Positions 7,796 to 17,323 of a DNA stretch of 64,000 nucleotides are shown here, piece after piece. Made by a program: the position numbers and the translations under genes. Origin of the DNA: Kineococcus rhizosphaerae (GTDB lineage Bacteria; Actinomycetota; Actinomycetes; Actinomycetales; Kineococcaceae); the NCBI RefSeq assembly GCF_003002055.1, contig NZ_PVZF01000006.1, forward strand, positions 1 to 64,000, written 5' to 3'. Positions within the stretch are counted from its first letter, which is position 1. Every line of letters begins with the position of its first letter. The notes under the pieces are model-generated. The model saw only the letters and a program-made list of their open reading frames with translations. It had not been told where the DNA came from and made no database searches.

Positions 7796-8110
7796 TCACC
7801 GCCGGGTCCAGTTCTGCTGGACCAGCCGGTCGACCTCGGACGTGCCGGGGTCGGGACGCTGCAGGTCGCCCAGCAGCGCCGAGGCGAGGTCGAACAGCTT
7901 CACGTTGTGCGTCTGCGACACCTCCGACAGCTGCCGGAAGGCGGTGTCCTCGTCGCAGCGGGTGAGCGCCATGATCGCGCCCTTGGCCATGTCGATCACC
8001 GGGCGGCGGGTCAGCGCCGTCCGCAGCTGGGTCACCTCGGCCAGCAGCGCCTCGCCGTCCTCGTGCTGGCCCTCGCGCGCGCCGTCCAGTCGGCGCGAAC
8101 CGTCGTGCAT
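7796..8110 (-). CDS. ANTAR domain protein
   Basis: A 104-residue protein from ATG 8110, with a GGAGGA site upstream; the frame could begin as early as 8170. It is almost entirely an ANTAR domain preceded by a short helix: TQLRTALTRRPVIDMAKGAI, then MALTRCDEDTAFRQLSEVSQ, then KLFDLASALLGDL. It has no sensor domain, so activity must be set by expression or by partner proteins. It is convergent with the GAF-ANTAR gene. Its upstream region (8111-8386) is shared with the nuclease gene and is fairly AT-rich for this genome. Confidence 0.85.
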   Translation of the reverse strand: MHDGSRRLDGAREGQHEDGEALLAEVTQLRTALTRRPVIDMAKGAIMALTRCDEDTAFRQLSEVSQTHNVKLFDLASALLGDLQRPDPGTSEVDRLVQQNWTRR

Positions 8111-8386
8111 CCTCGTTGCGTCCTCCGGGTGGAGCCGACCCCCCGCCGGTCGGCGGGAGGCGGTTCGCACAGCGAGGTCTGGGCAGAGCGAAACCTGCGG
8201 GAGATCTTACGACAGACGAGCTCGCGGCGGGCCAGGGCCGACGGGCCGGACCGATGAGCAGGACCGGCCCGGCACCGCACCGGGACGTCACGAGGAATTA
8301 ACCGGGACGCACCCCGCACCGCCGTCGACCCGTGTGTCGTCCAGTTATCTTCTGAGCACTCCCTGTGCCTGCTCGGAAGGACCACC
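8111..8386. other. Divergent intergenic region between the ANTAR and nuclease genes
   Basis: About 276 bases without a supported gene. It contains the locally AT-rich stretches GAGATCTTACGAC (8200-8212) and GAATTAACC (8294-8302), plausible promoter material in a GC-rich genome, and the leader of the nuclease gene with a GGAAGG ribosome site before ATG 8387. No clear operator or hairpin was found. Confidence 0.4.
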
Positions 8387-10990
8387 ATGCTCCGCCGAAT
8401 CCCCGCGACACGCCTGACCGGCAGCTGCCTCGCCCTCGGCGTCGCCGGCGCCGCGCTCACCGCGCTCGGCCTGCCGACGGCCTCCGCCGCCGCACCGACC
8501 CCCACGACCGCGCCGTTCGTCTCCGAGGTCCACTACGACAACGCCGGCACCGACACCGGGGAGTTCGTCGAGGTCCAGGTCCCTGCGGGCACCAGCTCGG
8601 CCGGGCTGTCCGTCGTGCTCTACAACGGCGGCAACGGCGCCGTGTACGACACCGACGCCCTTCCGGTGGTCACCGCGCCGGCCGACGCCCCCGCGGTGGT
8701 CGTCGTCGACTACCCCGTCAACGGCGTCCAGAACGGCTCCCCGGACGGCGTCGCCCTCGTGCGCGGCGCCGACGTGGTCGAGTTCCTCTCCTACGAGGGC
8801 ACCTTCACCGCGGCGGGCGGCCCCGCCGCCGGCACCACGAGCACGGACGTCGGCGTCTCGGAGACGGGCACCGAGCCGGCGGGGCAGTCGCTGGCGCGCA
8901 CCGTCGCCGCCGACGGCACCTCCACCTGGTCCGGGCCGGCGACCGCCACCCGCGGCTCCGTCAACCCCGCCACGACCGCTCCCCCTCCCCCCGGGCCTGT
9001 CCGCAGCGTCGAGATCGGCGCGGTCCAGGGCACCGGCGCGACGACCCCGCTGGACGGTCAGCAGGTCAGCGTCACCGGCGTCGTCGTCGGCGACACCCCG
9101 GGGCTGTCCGGGTTCTCCCTGCAGGACCGCGACGGCGACGGCGACCCCGCCACCTCCGACGGCGTCTTCGTGGTCAGCACCGCCGCCGTGGACCTGGGCG
9201 ACACCGTCACCGTGACCGGCGAGGCGCAGGAGTTCGGCGGCCAGACGCAGGTCCGCGCCTCCGGGGTCACGGTCGTCGCCGACGGCTCGGCGGCGGACCT
9301 GCCCGCGCCCGCGGCGCTGGACCTGCCCGCCGACGACGCCACCCGCGAGCGCCTGGAGGGGATGCTCGTCGCCCCCGCCGACCGCCTCACCGTCAGCGAG
9401 GTGTTCGACCTGACCAGCTTCGGCGAGCTGACCCTGTCCGAGGGTGGGCTGCTGGTGCAGCCGACCGAGCTGGCCCGTCCCGGCGCCGGTGCCGCTGCGG
9501 TCGCGGCGGAGAACACCCGGCGCAGCATCGTCCTGGACGACGCCGTCAGCTCCCGCGTCTCGGTGGGCACGCGCCCGTACCTGAGCCCGGCCACGCCGGT
9601 GCGCGTGGGTGACGAGCTGGACTTCACCGAACCGCTGGTGCTCGGCTTCGGCTTCGACGCGTGGCGGCTGCAGCCGGCCGACGGCAGCGCCGACGGCGTG
9701 TTCGCCGCCCAGGACACCCGTCCCGCGGCGCCGGGCCCGGTGGGCGGGGACGTGCGGGTCGGGGCGTTCAACGTCCTGAACTACTTCCTCACCTTCGACC
9801 AGACCGTCGGGCGCGGGGCGAAGGACCAGGGCGAGCTCGACCGGCAGGCCGGCAAGATCGTGCCCGCGATCGGTGCGTTGGGCGCCGACGTGGTCACCCT
9901 CATGGAGATCGAGGACACCGACTCCACGGGCCTGACCCCGGGGAACGCGAACACCGCCCTGGCCGACCTGGTGGGCCGGCTGAACACCGCCGCCGGGTTC
10001 GAGGAGTGGGCGTACGTGCCGATGCCGGCGGAGCTGTACGCCGTGGACCGCGACGTCATCCGCAACGCGATCGTCTACAAGCGGGGCGTCGTGCAGCCGG
10101 TGGGCGCCCCCGTCGGCCTGGTCGACGAGAGCGTGTGGTTCAACGCCCGCGAGCCGATCGCGCAGACGTTCGTCGCGGACGGCGACCGGTTCACGGTGGT
10201 GGCCGACCACTTCAAGTCCAAGGGCGGCGCCGGGACCGGCGACAACCGCGACCAGGGCCAGGGTTCCTTCACCGGTGACCGCGTCCGCCAGGCGCAGTCG
10301 CTGGCCGGTTTCGTCGCCGCTCTGCGCACCAGCACCGGTGACCCCGATGTGGTGGCTCTCGGCGACTTCAACGCCTACACGCAGGAGGACCCGATCGAGG
10401 TCCTGCGGACCCGCGCGGGACTGGTGGACCTCGGTGCGCGCTTCGACGCGGGCCGCTACAGCTACGTCTTCGACGCGCTCTCCGGTTCCCTGGACCACGC
10501 GCTCGCCAGCCCGGAACTGACCGCGAAGGTCACCGGCGCCACGCACTGGAACATCAACTCCGTGGAGTCCTCCGCCTACCAGTACACCGGGGACGAGGCG
10601 CTGTACGCACCGGACCCGTACCGCTCCAGCGACCACGACCCGGTCGTGTTCGGCATCGACCTCGACGAGCGCTGCCAGGGGCTGGTGCCCACGATCCGCG
10701 GCACTGCGGGCGACGACGTTCTCACCGGCACGAACGGCCGGGACGTCGTCGCGGGGCTGGGCGGGAACGACGTGATCTCCGGCGGCAACGGCGACGACGT
10801 GATCTGCGGCGGGGCCGGGGACGACGTCGTCTCCGGCGGCAACGGCGACGACGTCCTCGTCGGCGGGTTCGGCCAGGACCGCCTGCGCGGCGACAACGGC
10901 GACGACGTGCTGATCGGCGGACCGGGCACCGACGTCCTGGACCAGGGCCGAGGCAGCGGCCGCCACGAGCAGGACGGCGCCGAGTCCTGA
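8387..10990 (+). CDS. Secreted ExeM/NucH-family endonuclease with C-terminal calcium-binding repeats
   Basis: An 867-residue exported protein. A signal peptide (about residues 1-36, ending near [10 protein letters not shown]) is followed by a lamin-tail-like domain ([20 protein letters not shown]). An OB-fold-like segment comes next ([20 protein letters not shown]). The DNase I-like endonuclease/phosphatase domain (about 450-760) has [44 protein letters not shown] and [13 protein letters not shown], carrying the N, E, D-x-N and SDH catalytic landmarks. The tail has hemolysin-type GGxGxDxxx repeats ([20 protein letters not shown]), which bind calcium. It should degrade extracellular DNA. The 5'-nucleotidase gene 62 bases downstream probably forms an operon with it. 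Confidence 0.92.
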   Translation: MLRRIPATRLTGSCLALGVAGAALTALGLPTASAAAPTPTTAPFVSEVHYDNAGTDTGEFVEVQVPAGTSSAGLSVVLYNGGNGAVYDTDALPVVTAPADAPAVVVVDYPVNGVQNGSPDGVALVRGADVVEFLSYEGTFTAAGGPAAGTTSTDVGVSETGTEPAGQSLARTVAADGTSTWSGPATATRGSVNPATTAPPPPGPVRSVEIGAVQGTGATTPLDGQQVSVTGVVVGDTPGLSGFSLQDRDGDGDPATSDGVFVVSTAAVDLGDTVTVTGEAQEFGGQTQVRASGVTVVADGSAADLPAPAALDLPADDATRERLEGMLVAPADRLTVSEVFDLTSFGELTLSEGGLLVQPTELARPGAGAAAVAAENTRRSIVLDDAVSSRVSVGTRPYLSPATPVRVGDELDFTEPLVLGFGFDAWRLQPADGSADGVFAAQDTRPAAPGPVGGDVRVGAFNVLNYFLTFDQTVGRGAKDQGELDRQAGKIVPAIGALGADVVTLMEIEDTDSTGLTPGNANTALADLVGRLNTAAGFEEWAYVPMPAELYAVDRDVIRNAIVYKRGVVQPVGAPVGLVDESVWFNAREPIAQTFVADGDRFTVVADHFKSKGGAGTGDNRDQGQGSFTGDRVRQAQSLAGFVAALRTSTGDPDVVALGDFNAYTQEDPIEVLRTRAGLVDLGARFDAGRYSYVFDALSGSLDHALASPELTAKVTGATHWNINSVESSAYQYTGDEALYAPDPYRSSDHDPVVFGIDLDERCQGLVPTIRGTAGDDVLTGTNGRDVVAGLGGNDVISGGNGDDVICGGAGDDVVSGGNGDDVLVGGFGQDRLRGDNGDDVLIGGPGTDVLDQGRGSGRHEQDGAES

Positions 10991-11052
10991 TCCTGCGGGG
11001 ACCGACCCCCACCCTCTGACCCCCTGCTGCACCCCTACCCCGAGGAGCCGTT

Positions 11053-12843
11053 GTGAAGACCCCCTCCCTGCGCCGGCTGGCCCTGGTCGGCGTGACCACC
11101 CTGGTGGCCGGTGCCCTGAGCGCCGCCGCCCACCCCGACGCCACCGGCACGAACACCGCGTCCGGCCACGGACGCCCGGGCGGGCCGCCGCCGGTGCAGG
11201 TCCAGCTGCTGGCCCTGAACGACTTCCACGGCAACCTCGAGGCCCCCGCCGGGTCCGGCGGGCGCATCCAGACCGGTGTCGCCCCCGACGGCAGCGCCGT
11301 CACCGTCGACGCCGGCGGCGTGGAGTTCCTGGCCACCCAGTTGCGTCAGCTCGCCGCGCAGCAGAAGAAGCAGAACACCATCACCGTCGCCGCCGGCGAC
11401 CTCATCGGCGCCTCCCCCCTGCTGTCCGCCGCCTTCCACGACGAACCCACCGTCGAGGCCCTCGGCCTGGCCGGCCTCGACTACGCCAGCGTCGGCAACC
11501 ACGAGTTCGACGAGGGTGCCGACGAACTGCTGCGCATCCAGAACGGCGGCTGCCACCCCGTCGACGGCTGCGCCGACGGGACCCCCTACGCCGGAGCGGA
11601 CTTCCAGTACCTGTCCGCCAACGCCTTCGTCACCGCCACCGGGCAGCCGCTGCTGGCCCCGTACGCCGTGCGCAAGGTGCAGGGCGTGGAGGTCGGCTTC
11701 ATCGGCATGACCCTGGAGGGGACCGGCGACATCGTCAGCCAGCAGGGGGTCGCCGGCCTCGACTTCGCCGACGAGATCGCCACCGCGAACCGGTACGCCG
11801 GTGAGCTGCAGGCCCGGGGGGTGGAGTCCATCGTGGTGCTGCTGCACCAGGGCGGGCAGCAGACCGGTCCCGACGCCTGGGACGTCGACGGCTGCCACGG
11901 CCTGACCGGACCGGTCGTGGACATCGCCGAGGGCATGAGCGACGCCATCGACGTCGTGGTCAGCGGCCACACCCACCAGGCCTACAACTGCGAGATCGAC
12001 GGCAAGCTGGTCACCAGCGCCAGTTCCGCCGGGCGCCTGGTCACCGACATCGACCTGTCGATCGACCGCCGCAGCGGCGACGTCACCTCGGCCACGGCCG
12101 ACAACGTCGTCGTCACCCGCGACGTGGCGAAGGACCCGGCCCAGACCGCGCTGATCGACCGCTACCGCACGGCGCTGGGCCCCATCGCCACCGCCCAGGT
12201 CGGCACCGCCGCCCAGGACCTCACCCGCACCCAGGAGCAGTTGTTCCCCACCGGCACCTCCTCCACCGGCGCGCCCCTGTTCGCCCTGGGCGAGTCGACG
12301 CTGGGGGACGTGATCGCCGACGCGCAGCTGGCCGCCACCGACGACGAGCAGGGCGCGGTCGCCGCCCTGATGAACCCCGGCGGGGTCCGGGCCGACCTGT
12401 CGGCCGGGCCGGTGACCTACGAGGAGGCGTTCACCGTCCAGCCGTTCGCCAACAACCTCGTCACCCTGGACGTCACCGGCGCCCAGCTGCAGTGCCTGCT
12501 CGAGCAGCAGTTCCAGGTCGGGCGCACCCTCTACCCCTCCTCCACCCTCACGTACACCGTGGACACCACCGGGACCACCGCGGCCACCGGGGCCGACCCC
12601 TGCACCGGCAGCCGCGTGATCGACGACACCGTCGCCATCGCCGGGCAGCCGGTCACGGACACGGCGACCTACCGCATCACCGTCAACAACTTCCTCGCCG
12701 GCGGGGGCGACGGTTTCAGCGTCCTGACCGAAGGGAGCGGCGCGGTCACCGGCCCCATCGACCTGGACGCCTTCACCGCCTACCTCGGCGCGAACTCCCC
12801 CGTCACGGCTCCCGCCCTGGAGCGCATCAGCACCCGCAGCTGA
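11053..12843 (+). CDS. Secreted bifunctional metallophosphatase / 5'-nucleotidase (UshA type)
   Basis: A 596-residue exported enzyme from GTG 11053, with a GAGGAG ribosome site. After the signal peptide the metallophosphatase domain shows LLALNDFHGNLE (metal ligands D, H), AGDLIGASPL, SVGNHEFDEGADELL and VVSGHTHQAYNC. The C-terminal 5'-nucleotidase domain (about 390-580) includes NPGGVRADL, TYEEAFTVQPFANNLVTLDV and the NNFLAGGGDGFSVL loop that holds the nucleotide base. It dephosphorylates extracellular nucleotides to nucleosides and phosphate. Paired with the upstream secreted nuclease it would complete conversion of environmental DNA to nucleosides and phosphate. The DNA is unusually repetitive in ACC/GCC codons but otherwise normal. 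Confidence 0.92.
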   Translation: MKTPSLRRLALVGVTTLVAGALSAAAHPDATGTNTASGHGRPGGPPPVQVQLLALNDFHGNLEAPAGSGGRIQTGVAPDGSAVTVDAGGVEFLATQLRQLAAQQKKQNTITVAAGDLIGASPLLSAAFHDEPTVEALGLAGLDYASVGNHEFDEGADELLRIQNGGCHPVDGCADGTPYAGADFQYLSANAFVTATGQPLLAPYAVRKVQGVEVGFIGMTLEGTGDIVSQQGVAGLDFADEIATANRYAGELQARGVESIVVLLHQGGQQTGPDAWDVDGCHGLTGPVVDIAEGMSDAIDVVVSGHTHQAYNCEIDGKLVTSASSAGRLVTDIDLSIDRRSGDVTSATADNVVVTRDVAKDPAQTALIDRYRTALGPIATAQVGTAAQDLTRTQEQLFPTGTSSTGAPLFALGESTLGDVIADAQLAATDDEQGAVAALMNPGGVRADLSAGPVTYEEAFTVQPFANNLVTLDVTGAQLQCLLEQQFQVGRTLYPSSTLTYTVDTTGTTAATGADPCTGSRVIDDTVAIAGQPVTDTATYRITVNNFLAGGGDGFSVLTEGSGAVTGPIDLDAFTAYLGANSPVTAPALERISTRS

Positions 12844-12863
12844 CCCGAGGAGTTCCCAGCCCC

Positions 12864-12912
12864 CTGCCCCCGGCGCCGACGAGCGGTCTCGACCGCACGG
12901 TGCCGGGGGCAG
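12864..12912 (+). terminator. Transcription terminator-like hairpin after the 5'-nucleotidase gene
   Basis: The arms at 12864-12877 and 12899-12912 pair in 13 of 14 positions (CTGCCCCCGGCGCC with GGTGCCGGGGGCAG). A nested stem, GCGGTC-tc-GACCGC, at 12883-12896 gives one long, stable hairpin 21 bases after the stop codon. There is no T-tract, as is common in high-GC actinobacteria. Confidence 0.7.
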
Positions 12913-13041
12913 CGGCGTCCGTCCCACCGCGACGTCGCGGTCCGGCTCCGCGACGGACGTGGACCAGAACCCCTCGCGGCGACGACTCGACTCAGCCGAG
13001 TCCCGGACTCAGCCGGTCCCGAACCCCACCGGCGGGTGCCC

Positions 13042-13284
13042 TCAGATGCTGCGGTCGGTCGTGCGACGGACCGTGCTGCCCGTCACGGGGTCGACGCTGG
13101 CGGTGCTGGTGATGGACCGGCCGCGGGGCCGGAACAAGGCGAACTCGAGCACGATCCCGAGCGCGCCGACCACCATGAGGATCACCCCCACGGTCGACAG
13201 GTCGATGCCGGACACCGAGACGGTGACGGCGAAGGTGAGGACCGCCCCCACGGCGAGCAAGAAGATGCTGGTTCCCAAGCGCAT
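13042..13284 (-). CDS. DUF6458-type small membrane protein
   Basis: An 80-residue protein with two closely spaced transmembrane segments (about residues 5-25, LGTSIFLLAVGAVLTFAVTV, and 33-52, VGVILMVVGALGIVLEFALF). A short basic cytoplasmic tail (RPRGRSITST) follows. This two-helix pattern with SGIDLSTVGVILMVVG between the helices matches the actinobacterial DUF6458 family, whose function is unknown. It is a single gene between two converging transcripts, with no operon partners. Confidence 0.75.
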   Translation of the reverse strand: MRLGTSIFLLAVGAVLTFAVTVSVSGIDLSTVGVILMVVGALGIVLEFALFRPRGRSITSTASVDPVTGSTVRRTTDRSI

Positions 13285-13431
13285 GCCTCAAGACTGAGCA
13301 CGGCCCGCCGGGTCGGCGCGGCGAGGACGGCGGAACCACCCGTTCGCCGGAACCGGACGGTGCTGCCTGCACGGCCCCGGTCCTCGGCCGCACCCCGCGC
13401 GCCGCCGCACCTGCACCGGTAGAACGGGACC

Positions 13432-15084
13432 ATGGTCAGCGAGCACGAAGAAGTCGAGATCAAGTACGACGTCCCCCCCGGGGCCGACCTGCCTCCCCTG
13501 GCCCCGGTGCTCGCGCAACTGCCCGACGCGACCGCACGCGGCTACCGCGAAGGCGACCTCGGCGAGCACCAGCTGGAAGCCACCTACTTCGACACCGCCG
13601 ACCTGCGCCTGCAGGCCGCGCGCACCACGTTGCGCCGCCGCACCGGGGGCCCCGACGCCGGCTGGCACCTGAAGACCCCCGGCGGCGAGGGCGCCCGGCT
13701 CGAACAGCGGCTGCCGCTGGGGCGCGCCGTGCGCACCGTCCCCGCTGCCCTGCGCCGCCTGGTGGCCGAGCTCACCGGCGACGAACCCCTCGTCCCCGTG
13801 GCGCACGTCAGCACCCGCCGGCACGTGCGGACCGTGCTGGACGCCACCGGTACCCGGCTGGCCGAACTGGCCGACGACCACGTCGAGGCACGGCGCCTGC
13901 GGCCCGGCCCCGGATCCAGCACGGGACCCGGTGACGCCGCCGGCGCGACGCAGTCCTGGCGCGAGGCGGAGCTCGAACTCCTCGACGGTGACCGCGAACT
14001 CCTGCACGCCCTCGACGCCGGCCTGCGCGCGGCCGGGCTGCAGCACGCCGCCAGCGCGTCGAAGGTGGGGCGGATCCTCACCGGCACCGGCCCCGCTCCC
14101 GAGACCCCGGCCCCACCGGTGGCGGAGTCGGCCGGGACGCGCACCCTCGCCCGCACCGGGCCGCGACGCACCGACCTGAGCCGGAAGTCCGCAGCCGCCG
14201 ACGTCCTGCTCGTCCACCTGAGCGAGCAGGTCCAGCAGATCCTCGACCAGGACCCGCGGGTCCGGGCCGACGAACCCGACAGCATCCACAAGATGCGCGT
14301 GGCCACCCGGCGGCTGCGCAGCGCGCTGCGCACCTTCCAGCCCCTGCTGGCCGACCCCACGAAACCCGTCCGCGACGAACTGCGCTGGCTGGCCGCCGAA
14401 CTGGGCACGGCCCGCGACGCCGAGGTCCTGCGCGACCGGCTCGTGCGCTCGGTGGCCTCCCTCGACGCCGACCCCGACCAGCAGCCCGCCGACCCGGCCG
14501 CCACCGGGGCCGTGCCGCAGCTGGTCCACCTGCAGCTCGAGGGCGACTACCGCAGGGCCCACGACCAGGTGCTGGCCGAACTGGACTCCGAGCGGTACCA
14601 GGCGCTGCTGGACTGGCTGCAGCACCTCGTCGAGCACCCCGCCGTGACCGCCCGCGGCCGCCGCCGCGCCGACGAGGTCCTGCCCGGCCGGGTGGCCAAG
14701 ACGTTCAAGGCCTTGGCCCAGCTCGTCGAGGAGGCCGAGGGCCGCGAACCCGGCCACGAACGCGACGAACTGCTGCACGAGGCGCGCAAGGCGGCCAAGC
14801 AGGTCCGGTACGCCGCCGAAGCGGTCGCGGTCGTCTTCGGCAAGGACGCCAAGCGCTTCGCCCGTGCGGTCACCGACGTCCAGGAGGTGCTCGGCGAGCA
14901 CCAGGACTCCGTCGTCACGCGTCAGCGCCTGCAGGACCTCGCGGCCTCCGCCCGCCCCGACGTCGCGTTCGCCTACGGCCGCCTCTTCGCCCAGGAGGAG
15001 GCGCACTCCGCGGCCACTGACGCCGACTTCGAGCAGACCTGGGCCACGATGCGGACCAAGCGCCTCCACCGCTGGCTCCGCTGA
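13432..15084 (+). CDS. CYTH and CHAD domain protein
   Basis: A 550-residue soluble protein. The N-terminal CYTH (triphosphate tunnel) domain begins with EHEEVEIKYDV, the ExExK motif, followed by EATYFDTADLRLQAARTTLR and GWHLKTPGG. The C-terminal CHAD domain (from about residue 255) is helical and rich in histidine and basic residues: HKMRVATRRLRSALRTFQPL, LGTARDAEVLRDRLV, HEARKAAKQVRYAAEAV and LGEHQDSVVTRQRL. CHAD domains bind inorganic polyphosphate, and CYTH enzymes hydrolyse triphosphates, so a role in polyphosphate or triphosphate metabolism is likely; the exact substrate is unknown. A strong terminator follows at 15127. Confidence 0.92.
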   Translation: MVSEHEEVEIKYDVPPGADLPPLAPVLAQLPDATARGYREGDLGEHQLEATYFDTADLRLQAARTTLRRRTGGPDAGWHLKTPGGEGARLEQRLPLGRAVRTVPAALRRLVAELTGDEPLVPVAHVSTRRHVRTVLDATGTRLAELADDHVEARRLRPGPGSSTGPGDAAGATQSWREAELELLDGDRELLHALDAGLRAAGLQHAASASKVGRILTGTGPAPETPAPPVAESAGTRTLARTGPRRTDLSRKSAAADVLLVHLSEQVQQILDQDPRVRADEPDSIHKMRVATRRLRSALRTFQPLLADPTKPVRDELRWLAAELGTARDAEVLRDRLVRSVASLDADPDQQPADPAATGAVPQLVHLQLEGDYRRAHDQVLAELDSERYQALLDWLQHLVEHPAVTARGRRRADEVLPGRVAKTFKALAQLVEEAEGREPGHERDELLHEARKAAKQVRYAAEAVAVVFGKDAKRFARAVTDVQEVLGEHQDSVVTRQRLQDLAASARPDVAFAYGRLFAQEEAHSAATDADFEQTWATMRTKRLHRWLR

Positions 15085-15126
15085 ACCGGACGCGAGCCGC
15101 GCGGGCGGCGTCCGGCGGTGAGGCAG

Positions 15127-15154
15127 GGGGGCGGCGAGATCGCTCGCCGCCCCC
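15127..15154 (+). terminator. Transcription terminator hairpin after the CYTH-CHAD gene
   Basis: A perfect 12-bp stem (GGGGGCGGCGAG, 15127-15138, with CTCGCCGCCCCC, 15143-15154) closes an ATCG tetraloop about 40 bases after the stop codon. Genes converge here, so it may also stop transcripts from the minus strand. The rest of 15155-15262 shows nothing further. Confidence 0.8.
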
Positions 15155-15262
15155 TCGGTCGTCACTGACCGGACCGGGACCGGGAACCTACCCGGCGGCA
15201 CGGCCGGGGAGCCGCGACGCGCCGCTGCGGCACCGCGTCCCGCACCCCGCGAGCACCCCTTC

Positions 15263-16318
15263 TCACCCCGCCAGGTGCGGTCCGAGCAGGCTCAGGTCCG
15301 CGGCCGACAACCGGTCCTTCGCCGTCGCGGCCTGGTGCCAGTGCGGGTACCTCAGCGGAACCGCGCTGACCGCGTCCAGGCGGGCCCGTTCGTCGTCGGT
15401 CAGCACGAGGTCGGCCGCGGCGAGGTTGTCGGCCAGCTGCTCGTCGGTGCGGGCCCCGACCACGAGCGAGGTCACCCCCGGGCGGCCCAGCAGCCACGCC
15501 AGCGCCACCTGCGCCGCCGAGACCCCGTGCGCCGCACCGACCTCGACGAGGACGTCGACGATGTCGTACAGCTTGCCCTCGTCGTGGACCGGCGGTTCGT
15601 CCCAGTCCCCCAGGTGCCGCGAACCCTCCGGCGCGGAGGCGTCGCGGCGGTACTTGCCCGACAGCAGCCCCCCGGCCAGCGGGCTCCACACCAGGACGCC
15701 GAGGTCCTGGTCCAGGGTCAGCGGGACGAGTTCGTCCTCGGCGTCGCGGGCCTGCAGCGTGTAGTGGATCTGCTGGGAGACGTAGCGCTGGTAGCCGCGG
15801 GCGTCGGAGGTCGCCAGCGCCTTCATGAGCTGCCAGCCGGTGTAGTTCGACGCCCCGACGTAGCGGACCTTGCCGGAACGGACGAGGGTGTCGAGCGCCT
15901 CGAGGGTTTCCTCCAGCGGCGTCTGCCCGTCCCACTCGTGGATCTGGTACAGGTCGATGTGGTCGGTCCTCAGGCGCTTCAGGCTGCGTTCGACCGAGCG
16001 GACGAGGTGGTGGCGGGAGGCTCCCCCGTCGTTGGGGCCGGGGCCGACGACCATGCGCGCCTTGGTGGCGATGAGCACGTCGTCGTAGCGGCCCTGCAGG
16101 ACCTCACCGGTGATCTCCTCGCTCAGACCGTCCGAGTACATGTCGGCGGTGTCGACGAGGTTGACGCCCGCCTCGATCGCTCGGTCGACCTGCCGGCGGG
16201 CGGTGGCGACGTCGCTGTTCCCGACCGCCGCGAAGGCGCCCTTGCCGCCGAACGTCATCGTCCCCAGGGTGATCGTCGAGACGCGCAGTCCCGACCTTCC
16301 GAGTCGTCGGTGTTCCAT
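15263..16318 (-). CDS. Aldo/keto reductase
   Basis: A 351-residue NADP-dependent oxidoreductase with a TIM-barrel fold. The N-terminus is MEHRRLGRSGLRVSTITLGT. Catalytic landmarks are Asp and Tyr in VDTADMYSDGLSEEI, Lys in LIATKARM and His in YQIHEWDGQTPLEETLEAL. The cofactor end shows WSPLAGGLLSGKYRRDAS and SLVVGARTDEQLADNL. It belongs with the YghZ/Gpr-like general aldehyde reductases; the substrate is not evident. It stands 48 bases downstream of the MarR gene on the same strand and could be read from the same transcript. The ATG at 16318 is the first in-frame start. Confidence 0.9.
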   Translation of the reverse strand: MEHRRLGRSGLRVSTITLGTMTFGGKGAFAAVGNSDVATARRQVDRAIEAGVNLVDTADMYSDGLSEEITGEVLQGRYDDVLIATKARMVVGPGPNDGGASRHHLVRSVERSLKRLRTDHIDLYQIHEWDGQTPLEETLEALDTLVRSGKVRYVGASNYTGWQLMKALATSDARGYQRYVSQQIHYTLQARDAEDELVPLTLDQDLGVLVWSPLAGGLLSGKYRRDASAPEGSRHLGDWDEPPVHDEGKLYDIVDVLVEVGAAHGVSAAQVALAWLLGRPGVTSLVVGARTDEQLADNLAAADLVLTDDERARLDAVSAVPLRYPHWHQAATAKDRLSAADLSLLGPHLAG

Positions 16319-16366
16319 GGCGCGACGCTACCCGTGCGCACGGGCCGGGACGCGGCGAGTCCCGCC

Positions 16367-16807
16367 TCAGCGCGGGGGCGCCTGCCCCAGCGCCCGCCGC
16401 GCGCTCTCCAGGGCCGCCCGGAAGGCGGCCCGGTCGGCGGCGCTCATCCCTTCGACCATGCCGGCCTCCAGGGCCGCGACCGGTTCCCGCAGGTCCTCCA
16501 GCACCCGCCGGCCCCGGTCGGTCAGGGTCAGCAGCATGCGCCGCCGGGAACTGGGGTCGACCTCGCGCGACAGGTGCCCCTTGCCCTCGAGGTCGAGGAC
16601 CATCTGCGTCATCGTCTGGGCCCGCACGAAGGAGTTGCGGGCCAGGTCCGCCGCCGACATGCCCGGGTGCCGCGCCAGGACGGTCAGCGCCGTGTACTGC
16701 AGGGACGTCAGGCCGTGCTCGGCGACGACCGCGTCCAGGCGGTGCCGCACGGCGAGCTCGACCTGCTTGACGAGGTAGAGCAGGGTGACGTCCTTCGCGG
16801 TGGGCAC
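16367..16807 (-). CDS. MarR-family transcriptional regulator
   Basis: A 146-residue winged-helix regulator. The reading frame extends upstream, but GTG 16807 follows GGATGGGAC and gives the normal family length. The DNA-binding part is clear: LTSLQYTALTVLARHPGMSA, then ADLARNSFVRAQTMTQMVLD and LEGKGHLSREVDPSSRRRML. The flanking helices form the dimer interface. It lies 55 bases after the MaoC gene, the last of the acyl-CoA operon, so it may sense an intermediate of that pathway. The palindrome at 21375-21399 before the operon is a candidate target, though that link is inference. Confidence 0.85.
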   Translation of the reverse strand: MPTAKDVTLLYLVKQVELAVRHRLDAVVAEHGLTSLQYTALTVLARHPGMSAADLARNSFVRAQTMTQMVLDLEGKGHLSREVDPSSRRRMLLTLTDRGRRVLEDLREPVAALEAGMVEGMSAADRAAFRAALESARRALGQAPPR

Positions 16808-16862
16808 CGTCCCATCCAACCCCACCGCGCGCGCCACCCCGCCCCGTCCGGCCCGGGGACGC

Positions 16863-17321
16863 TCAGGCGTAGAAGCGGGCCAGGAAGTCCACGACGACCG
16901 CCGGCCGTTCCTGACCCTCGACCTCGATGGTCCCCGAGACCGCGAGCTGGACGCCACCCTTGACCTCGGTGACCTCCTTGAGGGTCCCCACGAGCCGGAC
17001 CCGGGACCCCGCGGGGACGGGCGCGGTGAAGCGGACCCGGTCGAGGCCGTAGTTGACCTTGGTGGTCACCCCCTCCACGTCGAAGACGCTGGTCCACAGG
17101 GGGATGAACAGCGACAGGGTGAGGAACCCGTGGGCGATCGTCGTGCCGAACGGCCCGTCCTTCGCCCGGTCGGGATCGGTGTGGATCCACTGGTGGTCGT
17201 CGGTGGCGGCCGCGAACCGGTCGATGCGTCCCTGGTCGACGTCCATCCAGTCCGACGGACCGATGTCGGTGCCGACGAGCCCGGCCAGTTCGTCGAGTCG
17301 GACGGTCTTCTGCTCTGCCAC
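16863..17321 (-). CDS. MaoC-like enoyl-CoA hydratase
   Basis: About 152 residues, a single hot-dog domain. The hydratase signature is FAAATDDHQWIHTDPDRAKD followed by GPFGTTIAHGFLTLSLFIPL, with the catalytic Asp and His. Two in-frame GTG codons compete as start: 17327 overlaps the amidohydrolase stop as GTGA, while 17321 has the better-spaced AGGAG site, and I prefer 17321. It should hydrate an enoyl-CoA. Together with the SDR two genes upstream, which has the appearance of a 3-hydroxyacyl-CoA dehydrogenase, it would supply two steps of a beta-oxidation-like path. It ends the five-gene operon 21306-16863. Confidence 0.85.
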   Translation of the reverse strand: MAEQKTVRLDELAGLVGTDIGPSDWMDVDQGRIDRFAAATDDHQWIHTDPDRAKDGPFGTTIAHGFLTLSLFIPLWTSVFDVEGVTTKVNYGLDRVRFTAPVPAGSRVRLVGTLKEVTEVKGGVQLAVSGTIEVEGQERPAVVVDFLARFYA

Positions 17322-17323
17322 GG

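Noticed and set aside
10700-10950. Regularly spaced GC-rich repeats that might suggest a CRISPR or tandem array.
   Set aside because: The period and translation (GGxGxDD units) show they are calcium-binding protein repeats inside the nuclease gene.
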